From NCBI GenBank assembly GCA_023313575.1, contig JAJTTP010000022.1, positions 558,001 to 622,000 on the forward strand: a stretch of DNA of 64,000 nt, in the 5' to 3' direction. Each line of letters opens with the position of its first letter. The stretch's first letter is position 1. Made by a program: the position numbers and the translations under genes. The stretch is from Eutypella sp. D-1 (Eukaryota; Ascomycota; Sordariomycetes; Xylariales; Diatrypaceae). Under the pieces are notes generated by a model. The model was not told where the DNA came from. It searched no databases and saw only the letters and a list, made by a program, of their open reading frames with translations. Positions 56,275-64,000 of this stretch are shown here, piece after piece.

Positions 56275-58519
56275 ATGGAGAAAAATTTTACGAGCGAGGC
56301 CGATGTCGCTATCGCGTACACATCTGAGACACCAACCGAATCCAATGAATTCGACGCCCAGGGAACGAAGCGGCTACTCCGCAAGCTCGATTGGCATCTC
56401 ATCCCGTTTTTGAGTCTGATTTACCTGTTAGTAGATACGACGAGAAATGCCCGCGGCTTTGACTAATCAACTCAAGATTGTGCTTCCTCGATCGAACCAA
56501 TATTGGCAACGCCAGACTTGATAATCTTGAAGATGATCTTCATCTTCATGGGCTCGACTACAACAACTGTCTCGCGATCCTCTTTCCGTTTTATATCGCG
56601 GCCGAGATTCCCAGCAACATGATGATGAAGCGACTCCGGCCATCAATTGTAGGTATTTTTGATCAGTGACGAAGGTTCTAGCACCATAAAAAATCTGCGT
56701 TGTAGTGCCGCACGACCTTAAGCTGCGAGTCACATGGTGATCAGCTTTATTACAGCCAGCTAAGCTGGCGTTGCTTCTGGCGTTACTTTAGAACACTATA
56801 CTGACGCAAAAGCAATTGTGTTAGTGGTTGACATTCATTATGGTCTGCTGGAGCGCATCTATGATAGGACAAGGATTTGTTAAGAACTATCAGGGCCTCA
56901 TGGCCACAAGAGTTGGTACGTTCAATTTAGCTTCGTTTCTCCAACGGCCCTCACTCGATATCTCCCCTGCCAACTAGCTAACGTACTCTGCAGTAAGATA
57001 CCGCCCATATTTACTTTGAATACAACGATGGATTCCATTTCGTGACCGTATTAATAAGCAGTAGCTTCTCGGCGTTTTTGAAGGCGGACTGTTCCCCGGA
57101 GTGAACTATTATATTACGCAATGGTATGGACTCTCAATGCGGCGTTGACAGGCTCCCTTGATTACTCTACCTACTCCCCCACCCCATTCTGCAGCCAAGG
57201 GAAATCATAACCAGCACTGTAATCTAACATGATCTCCTAGGTACTGCAAACATGAGTGCGGTTTCCGAATGGCTCTCTTCTTCTCTGCCGCGACGCTCGC
57301 GGGAGCCTTTGGCGGGATCTTAGCGCGAGGTATTGCTGAGATGAGCGGCGTGGGTGGGCTGTCTGCATGGTCATGGATCTTCATCCTCGAAGGTCTCTTG
57401 AGCATTTTGGTATCATTCACAGCGTATTGGGCTATCTATGACTATCCATTGACGTAAGTACTGTCATTTACGAAGGTGGACACGCGAACTGGCATTCATG
57501 TTGCCGCAGTGCCACTTTCCTTACACCAAGGGAACGAGACGAGGTGGTGAGACGGCTTGATGAGGATCACGGTCACCTATCCAACGACTTCGATATGAAA
57601 TATGTTTGGCAGGCCATCAAGGACTGGAAGATCTACATCCATATGGTTATATGCAATGCCGCATTTTGTCCCGTCTATTCCTTCGCTCTCTTCTCGCCGA
57701 CGATCATTAAAAATATGGGCTATACCTCCAATGAGGCACAGCTCATGAGCGTCCCGCCCTACGTATTCGCCTGCCTTTTCACGATCTCAGGAAGCTGGTT
57801 AGCGGATCGCTACCGTAGCCGTGGGGTGTTTCTACTGGGCTTCCAACTCTTGGCCATCGCCGGCTTCGCCCTCCTAGCCTCGACGAGCAACCCGACGGTG
57901 CAGTATACGGGTCTCGTGCTTGCGGCAAGTGGTATGTCGCTTACGGTCTATGCAATCAAGACGTAGCTGACCTTCGTACAACAGGAATCTATCCCCAAGT
58001 CCCTCTTGGCCTCGCCTGGAATGGTAGCAACATTGGTGGAAGTCTGAAACGCGGGACCGGCATCGCTATGCAAGTCATGGGTGGTAATTGTGGTGGTATC
58101 ATTGCATCTTGGTACGTTTGTATATGTATGCTCTGTTGTGGGTGTATGGGGCGTTTAGCTAACCTTGTGGCAGTATGTCCAGATCTCGTAGCCTACAGAT
58201 CTCTGTCGCAACAGAAGTACTGACATGCTATAGACATCTACCTCACCCGTGACGGACCACGATATGTCAAAGGGCATAGTATTCTTATCGGCTTCGTGAG
58301 GTAAGTAGAAGAAAATAGTTCGATGACTACGACTTCGCTGATATAACCCCCAGTTTGGCGTTCTTCTTAACACTATTCATGACCATCTGGTGCCGCAAAG
58401 AGAACGCTCGCCGGGACGCATTTACAGGATCTCTAAGTCGGGACAACTTGACTGAAGAGGAGAAAACGCGGGAAAAGGAGCTCGCGGACGACGTGCCATG
58501 GTTCAGATATACAGTCTAA
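56275..58519 (+). CDS. Dal5/allantoate-permease-type MFS transporter (anion:cation symporter family) with two stwintrons
   Basis: Plasma-membrane organic-anion symporter; relatives carry allantoate, nicotinate, pantothenate or related compounds. The model has nine exons: 56275-56426, 56477-56648, 56825-56914, 57065-57123, 57241-57453, 57510-57931, 57985-58110, 58234-58300 and 58354-58519. These total 1467 nt and 488 aa, the family length. Family blocks are LLCFLDRTNIGNARLDNL, LAILFPFYIAAEIPSNMMMK, VKNYQGLMATRVLLGVFEGG, LFPGVNYYITQWYCKHE, GFRMALFFSAATLAGAFGG, FILEGL, FLTPRERDEVVRRL, IYPQVPLGLAWNGSNIGG and GPRYVKGHSILIGFV. Reading without twin introns gives stops and phase breaks after MATR and after IIAS, so the gene would look like a pseudogene. 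Two intervening sequences (56915-57064, 58111-58233) are explained as introns nested in the donor of another. Intron 56649-56824 is unusually long at 176 nt. The substrate is unknown. Confidence 0.82.
56915..57064 (+). other. [D1,2] stwintron 1 (internal intron splits donor of external intron)
   Basis: The internal intron is 56916-56993, with donor GTACGT, branch GCTAAC and acceptor CTGCAG. It sits between the first and second base of the external donor: G at 56915 plus TAAGAT from 56994 makes GTAAGAT once the internal intron is gone. The external intron then ends TAG at 57064 and has 72 nt. Both flanking exons are phase 0 (GTT / CTT), giving MATRV-LLGVFEGG. A single-intron reading that keeps the 3' part hits an in-frame TGA after eight codons. 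Confidence 0.8.
58111..58233 (+). other. [D1,2] stwintron 2 in the same transporter gene
   Basis: The internal intron is 58112-58173, with donor GTACGT, branch AGCTAACC and acceptor GGCAG. Its removal joins G at 58111 to TATGTCC from 58174, making a GTATGT donor. The external intron has branch TACTGAC near 58219 and acceptor TATAG ending at 58233, for 61 nt. The exons then join TCT-T to AC-ATC, giving IIASY-IYLTRDGPRY, as expected for the family. Confidence 0.8.
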
Positions 58520-59207
58520 TCGCCTATAATGATGTTCCATCCTTCCTTACTATCCCTGCATTGTCTATTTGATACTGACAGGGCTTACGCAAGGAGGATG
58601 GGGGACAGTCTAGAGTCGTTGGAGATCTGATACTATCATGGGCGTTCGCGACGGAATGTCTATAGTAATACCAAGGGCATGCACTGAGTACACAGACCGG
58701 ATAGAGCCATGCACCTGTGTGGTAGACACTATCTCATAAAACTGGAGTGTCTGCCAATGTCCCAACTCTGTCTGAACCATATCGGTATATAACTTGCCAA
58801 GAATCAGGGAATGCGAATGTGCGGGGTGCACAATGTGTCTATATAAATGCGAGATAGATGCCAATCAACATTCTTACACCATTTCAGGTATCGCAGCATG
58901 GTAGGTCTTAACAGCAAGAGTGCGACACCTCGTACTTGGCAGGTCCCACATTCGATCGCTATTATCACAATTGATGAGAGACCAAAACGCGGAATATATG
59001 TTATGCATCATGGCCAGCAGAATATATTTCAACCCTGTGGAGCATATTCCAAGACCTGCAGTGATTTCCAGATATATATACATGAACGTAATGATGGAAA
59101 CCTCCGCCTGGGCTCAATAGGAGGACTCTGAAATCCCCCCAGGAGCCTCTAGGGAGTGTATGTGGAGACAGATATCTTTCTGGGTAGTCGCCAGACCAGC
59201 TACCCCT
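58520..59207. other. Convergent spacer between Dal5-type transporter and AA9 LPMO
   Basis: About 690 bases with both 3' ends; frames at 58610-58864, 58847-59131 and 58874-59083 overlap each other and show no motif. Confidence 0.5.
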
Positions 59208-60101
59208 CTAATTCTCTAGCTTGAAGTCGCGAGGATGGCTGCTACTCTTAGCCCTTTTCGTCTTCTTCGAGCTGGCAACTGCCGGACCCGGAATTTCATA
59301 CGACTTGAGATCAACCCAAATGTCAAGGTCGATACCTGGGTCATTGGCGCTGTAGAGTTCAGTTGCGGGTTTGCCCTCAGGCAATGAGGATCCGGATCCC
59401 TTAACCTCAAGATTAATGCACTATTATTGCAAGTTAGCAGAAGTCTCCAAAGTTGGAGCTCCGGACCACTATCGTGTGCTCACCTGTGGGTAGAACTCTG
59501 CCTTTCCCTCGTGAGCCATATGCAGGCCGAGCAGCTCGTGGCGAAGCACATAGTTGCCACTGGGGATGCCCTCAGGGATCTTCACAGTGAACTCATCGAT
59601 GAAGCCGTCGTCAACACGCTCGACCTTGTCGTGGACCTCGGTGGTAGCCCACACCTGATCATCGGGCTGGCCGCCACGGACAAGACCCTTCTCGTAGAAC
59701 TTGTAGAAGCGGAGGTTCGACTTATCGACCTTGCTGCAGGGGCCGTCTCCACACGAGGCGAGGTAGTGCATCTCCGGACCTGGGTGCTCGAAGCCCCCGA
59801 TGTCGTTGAATCGCCGAACTTTGATCTCGTCGCCCGAGCTCACGGGGATTGATGCAGCCGCATTATCACCATCCTGGTGGCAGATGATGTCCGGGTGGCC
59901 CAGCTTCGAGACGGGAACTGGGCCCTCGTCTTCCGTGGAGAACTTCCACGTCACGAGCTTAGCTTCATCCTGTCTGTTGTTCCAGCGTTCATATCCCGGA
60001 TACGTCACGCCGTTGGCGATGACCTCACGAACGTGTCCGTGACCTAGCACGGCCGGCGCCGAAGCAAGGAGGCCCAAAAGTGCAGCGTTAATGGAAGGCA
60101 T
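59208..60101 (-). CDS. AA9 lytic polysaccharide monooxygenase (secreted, no CBM)
   Basis: Secreted copper enzyme oxidising cellulose or related glucans. The model joins 59484-60101 and 59208-59420 over a 63-nt intron and gives 276 aa. The signal peptide MPSINAALLGLLASAPAVLG leaves His21 as the mature N-terminus (HGHVREVIANGV), the first copper ligand of the histidine brace. The second is His106 (mature His86) in FEHPGPEMHYLASC. The axial Tyr is Y204 in AEFYPQC. Cys74, Cys117 and Cys207 fit family disulfides. The usual AA9 motif here is AQFYPQC; Gln two residues before Tyr is Glu in this protein. After the catalytic domain come YEIPGPAV and a short Ser/Lys/Arg-rich tail (SSKKTKRAKSSSHPR) with no cellulose-binding module or GPI signal. 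The intron lies exactly between PQ and C of the C-terminal motif. Confidence 0.88.
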
Positions 60102-62439
60102 CTTGTAGCAAGGTAATGTTTCAAAATGTATAGTTCGTCCGGGCGTAAAGTGAAATGGTAGTAAGAATACAAACGAGTGGAATAGAAGTTAAAGAGCGAC
60201 GGTGGTGGACCTTGGACAGCAAGGCGTTATAGTTAGAGAAATGTAGCATGTCATGATCAGCACGACATTCGGGGGAAACAATGCCATGTTATATACGGCA
60301 TCGCAATTATAGCGCGATGCGCAAACATTAGGGAGCCAACAATGTTCGGTCCCTTGATCCTGGCTAATTTCCTTGTACCTTCCTATCACGCTTGTTGCGT
60401 AGGTGGCTCGCGACTGGTGAATAGCGTGAGACCGCCCTCCTGGAAAGGAAGCTCACATGGGATGAAGTTCAGGGACAAGCCACTACCGACATGGCGTTTT
60501 GCATTTTCCAACAATCATTTTCGGACCCACACCCTTCCCACAGAATGCGGGTGCACATTTCGCTGCATGCCTGCCTGCCCTAGAGGCAGTGTCCCTGGCG
60601 CCACGGCCGCTGCTGCAGACGGCTGCAGACGGCTGCGGCGTCCCTATCAAAATAGCCATCCGATTAGTCTAGCGGCCGCCCCGGCAGACACCGGCCTTCC
60701 TTCCAAGAACATAATCGTGAATCATGGACGTTTACAACCGCATAGGATCCTGGGCGCCGTGCGGCAAAGCCCCACAAAGGTGTAAGGTTCGTCGGCAAGG
60801 GGTGGTGCATTCACGCAAGCCCATTTGATCGGAACTTGCCAGCCTAAGGCGAACCTCCCGAGAAATTACTAAGAAGCCTTGGACTGTATCTACCTATAAC
60901 GTCTATCATCCCAATTCCCATAACGTCGGGCTTTTCTCTTCCCCCTGGACCCGGCCCGGCCAGGAACGAGAGCACATGGTTGACATATCATCGGGTGAAC
61001 GACAAATTGATAGTTATAATTGAATTGAGCTTAAGCAATGCCGTGCCACTAAGAATTGTGCAGCACAACAGTTGCGCCATCGGTTTCACCTAAACGTATG
61101 CGCCACACAGGACCCCCCGCGCGCAATCATATCATATTACCATCTCTGCGCAGAGCTTGGGTCCTCAGTCCGCTTGTATAACATCATATATTTACCAACG
61201 GCGTCGCATGACCGCACACTGGGATTATGGATTGATGCCCCCGCTTGGCTTTTCCGACTTGATTCAGACGCGCACATGCAATATATAATGCAGCTCGTAG
61301 ACTCTGATTGCGAAATAACGCCACTGACGTAGAAGGGTCACCATGTTCGAGAACCATATAATTGATTCTATCATCCCGAGATGTTTACAAATCGACATGT
61401 CAACAAGCAATCTCGTAAAGCTTTCCGAACCCGGTATATGGAAAAGGAATGAGGAAGGAGCGTGGAAGCTCAAACACCAATTACTACTGACTGTTCTAAT
61501 ACCCGTATCGTGTTGAGCCAGACTTGAAGATCGGAAATATGGGAGCAGAATAGGCGAAGCACAGTTTCGAGGAGCATGTGCAAGTCCCAGGGGCCCGCAG
61601 GAGGGATGCATGCAGATCCTTACTGTAACAGGACGTACGTCATATCAATGCGAGCACAGCTCACGACATCACTTCCAAAGTTGTGCCTGATACATATACA
61701 ACGGCCCAATCATAGTCAGGACGATAATTCCAGTTTGACGCCTACACATTGAATGCTCTGTCGGATTATGTGCGAGTTATTCTGCGTTTCCTCGCCCATT
61801 GGGCCGGACGTCGAGTCGGTATCCTTTCATACAGCCAGCCACCAAGCACCCCTCATATGTATCACGGTGCCGTACCACCACCGGATCATAACCGTGGTTT
61901 CGCGATCACGACAGGCACCTGTAGACGCAGTGACGGTAACACGGAGTGGAGTGAGTTACTGATGTCCACTACGGAGAAATTGCATAGGGGCTTGCGTGGG
62001 GGGGTTCAAGATTCTTAACTATGAGATTATAAGGCATATCACTCGGAATCGGAGAGTAAGTCGGCCAATTTGGAAAGTGAAACGTGAGGCTAATACCTGG
62101 CGGGCTGTGTAGCTTTGCTACTCTTTGAGAATTTTGATATATCAGATTCTATCACATTGAAATTGGTGGCAAATCAGCCATATATCGTTGGCTCCAGTTC
62201 CAACGCCGAGTAAGTCCCTTTTAATAAAACTAGTACCGCGTGTCTCCGTTTGGTTTGAGCATATATTATATCGTGGTGGCGTTAAATTGCCCTTCATTGA
62301 ACGTTTTAATTCGCAAAAGCTCTTTTCTCATCGGTGGGTGAAAAGGAAGCGTGGATATTCTCTTCATATTCTGGAGGTAGGTGTTCATACTATAAATCTT
62401 CACCACAAAGGTGGGGGCCTCACTAGCTTTTCGGTCTTA
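60102..62439. other. 2.3-kb spacer between AA9 LPMO and kinase-like gene
   Basis: Contains the LPMO promoter (minus) at the left and the 3' flank of the kinase-like gene at the right. Frames such as 60342-60785, 61264-61611 and 61749-62018 show neither domain motifs nor splice logic. No repeat, tRNA or transposon was recognised. Confidence 0.5.
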
Positions 62440-63663
62440 TCATTCTATACTGCGCACCCACCGTCCATCTGCAAACACACGATCCCAATCCCCAAGTTTG
62501 CTCTGCGCAGGTCGTTCCCAGTTTAAGACCGGAACGTCTTGCTCTCGCTCGCTACGGCGTAGGTTACACATAACGACCCCTCGCACAACAGTGGAGTTCC
62601 CCTTCCCATCCGAGAATATCTGTTCCTTCGGGGGTGGTGCTGGGAAATACGGCCAGTCAATGTACTCAGGTGCTTCTGTATAAATGGCGATCTGTTTGCT
62701 CTCCCGTCTCTTTTTCGCCCACTTCTCTAATAGTGAGCGGTATTCCCGAACAGGATGATCAAGCTTGACATCTGGGTGCTGTACCCACTCCTCCAGCCGT
62801 TCTACATCGGCTGGATTTTGTTGATCGTGATAAACTTCGCGGAAATGCGTGTCCCGGGTGATGATTTCGTAAACGGTGAATATAACGCCTTTCACGTCGT
62901 CTCGCTCCTTTTCGTATCCAAGATCACCTATCCGGCCACTATAGTTGAAGTCGAACAGCATAAGCGCGTCTGTCTCGGGATTGACAAGAAGATTTCGAGC
63001 GGCGACATCCTGGTGGGCGATGCCGTACTTGAGGTTCAGGTCGTCGATGACGCAAGTCAACTGTCGGAGCCACTCCAGCTTAAACGGTCGTGACATATTC
63101 TCGCTTATCGTGCCCCCAGGGATGTAAAGGCTTGTAAAGCCAACGACACGGCCATTTAGTTCGTCCAGCACAAGCCGTTCGAACGGCACCAGATTTGGGT
63201 GTGGGGGGAGGCGCATCCACAGGTTCATCTCGTGCCACCGTTGGTGGAGGTTCTGGATGAGGAAGTAGTACTTGAAAACCTCTTTTGTCTCCGTTACGCC
63301 GGCATCCGGCGTATACGAAATAAGATCAACGTTCGGAGTGAGTCGATCCAGTTCGAGCAATTCAGACCGGAGCACAGTTTTCACACGGTCGTGTAGCGAA
63401 AACGCCTGTAGCGGAGGATAGTACACGCAGGTCGTTTTGTCGTCCTCTGGGTTAGTGGAGACTGAGACCAATTCGCCGTCCGGCGATAGATGGATGGCGT
63501 ATACATCAGGTCCGAGCGAATCGATATGCTTCTTGAGGTGTCCGATGGCAACATCTTCGCTCTCTTGTTCCTCGTCCATAGTAACAGCAATGATACGTCG
63601 CTGGTCCCAGTCGAGGATATACCATGTGCTTGGCCCCCCGGGCGAAATACCTCCACTCCTCAT
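62440..63663 (-). CDS. Kinase-like protein (fungal, divergent catalytic motifs)
   Basis: Single-exon 407-aa protein. The C-terminal two-thirds has a protein-kinase/aminoglycoside-phosphotransferase-like fold: LWMRLPPHPNLVPFERLVLD, then a hinge-like FTSLYIPGGTI, the catalytic loop HQDVAARNLLVN (HRD as HQD) and the metal loop MLFDFNYSGRI (DFG as DFN), followed by GVIFTVYEIITRD. The catalytic Asp, loop Asn and metal Asp are kept. I cannot find a Gly-rich loop, and the VAIK Lys is uncertain (a candidate lies near KEVFKYYFLIQ). The N-terminal 110 residues (STWYILDWDQRRIIAVTMD and DSLGPDVYAIHLSPDGELV) are unlike kinases and may be a separate domain. Related single-exon genes are common in fungal accessory genomes; no substrate is known. 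The start at 63663 is the most upstream Met; MDEEQE downstream is an alternative. Confidence 0.68.
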   Translation of the reverse strand: MRSGGISPGGPSTWYILDWDQRRIIAVTMDEEQESEDVAIGHLKKHIDSLGPDVYAIHLSPDGELVSVSTNPEDDKTTCVYYPPLQAFSLHDRVKTVLRSELLELDRLTPNVDLISYTPDAGVTETKEVFKYYFLIQNLHQRWHEMNLWMRLPPHPNLVPFERLVLDELNGRVVGFTSLYIPGGTISENMSRPFKLEWLRQLTCVIDDLNLKYGIAHQDVAARNLLVNPETDALMLFDFNYSGRIGDLGYEKERDDVKGVIFTVYEIITRDTHFREVYHDQQNPADVERLEEWVQHPDVKLDHPVREYRSLLEKWAKKRRESKQIAIYTEAPEYIDWPYFPAPPPKEQIFSDGKGNSTVVRGVVMCNLRRSEREQDVPVLNWERPAQSKLGDWDRVFADGRWVRSIE

Positions 63664-64000
63664 CGATCATGCCCCGTCTGCTATTTGGAGTACCGAGAAG
63701 TGTGAAATGAGGGAGAATCCGGAGGGAAGTGATGCAAGAACATGGGAAAGGATGGAGAGTATAGTTCCGTTTATCCCGGGAGTTTAGAGCTACAGTAGGG
63801 GCAACAGGAGGGCAGTCCAGGTGATGCTAACCTGGAAACACTTTAGGTAGTAGGTGGTGTTTTGATACTGCACTTCGGAAATGCTGTGATATTTAGAACG
63901 GGGGGGAGGGGTTAGCACGAGGCTATCTTTTGGGCATCGCAGCAGCGTGACATGCGACACTGTTTTGAAGTTTTCAAGGCCATAGATTATAACACCATAG
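63664..64000. other. Upstream region of the kinase-like gene
   Basis: Promoter and leader side of the minus-strand kinase-like gene, reaching the window edge. The plus-strand frames here are shadows. No other feature is seen. Confidence 0.5.

Noticed and set aside
56275..58519. Dal5-type transporter as a pseudogene with frameshifts
   Set aside because: The apparent breaks lie exactly at the two sites where nested GT-AG introns with good branch sites restore the frame and the family sequence. The remaining exons show no stop codons.
1..64000. CRISPR arrays, rRNA genes, integrated virus or bacterial operons
   Set aside because: No repeat-spacer pattern, no conserved rRNA blocks, no viral replication or capsid motifs and no bacterial gene order. 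The tandem arrays present are simple microsatellites.

Overview
This is a stretch of a filamentous ascomycete nuclear genome, not bacterial DNA. The protein genes carry short GT-AG introns with CTAAC/CTGAC branch sites. The recognisable genes are eukaryotic and fungal: the CHL1 helicase, a spliced uL15 ribosomal protein, the GRAM-PH-GRAM sterol glucosyltransferase ATG26, BSD2, CTP1 and CBP6. Accessory genes typical of Pezizomycotina are also present: a NACHT-ankyrin STAND protein, a cyanovirin-N-homology secreted protein, a P450, MFS transporters and an AA9 LPMO. Sordariomycetes, possibly Xylariales, is an inference from the gene repertoire and from two spliceosomal twin introns (stwintrons). 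No rRNA, convincing tRNA, CRISPR array or intact transposon was seen.

Layout. 1-23 kb is gene-poor 'core' sequence. CHL1 (minus) is divergent from RPL28/uL15 (plus), and ATG26 (plus) lies downstream. The spacers are very long, rich in microsatellites and homopolymers, and repeatedly contain TAGGTA/TACCTA words. A paraoxonase-like gene (22.4-23.9 kb) follows. 24-32 kb is an accessory island with fewer microsatellites: an F-box/ankyrin gene, a small orphan ORF and a large STAND receptor-like gene, all on the minus strand. 33-43 kb returns to core style: a conserved low-complexity orphan (minus), the mitochondrial citrate carrier CTP1 (plus) convergent with the complex III assembly factor CBP6 (minus), and BSD2 (plus). 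44.7-64 kb is a second accessory region: CVNH protein, C2H2-type protein, P450 (minus) divergent from an acyl-CoA-thioesterase-like gene (plus), an MFS/siderophore-type transporter (minus), a Dal5-type transporter (plus), an AA9 LPMO (minus) and a kinase-like gene (minus).

How they fit together. The core genes are housekeeping: sister-chromatid cohesion, ribosome, sterol glucoside/autophagy, mitochondrial citrate export and cytochrome b translation, and Rsp5-dependent membrane-protein quality control. The ankyrin island resembles fungal self/non-self recognition loci. P450, thioesterase-like and transporter genes form a small metabolic-looking group without a backbone synthase in view.

The most unusual observations are two [D1,2] stwintrons in the Dal5-type transporter, without which the gene looks broken; a hidden third exon that completes the CVNH fold; a P450 lacking the I-helix Thr, with a GC-AG intron holding a 19-base homopolymer; and an AA9 LPMO with Glu in place of the second-sphere Gln. 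All exon boundaries were worked out by hand from splice signals, reading frame and family conservation, so they are predictions without RNA evidence.
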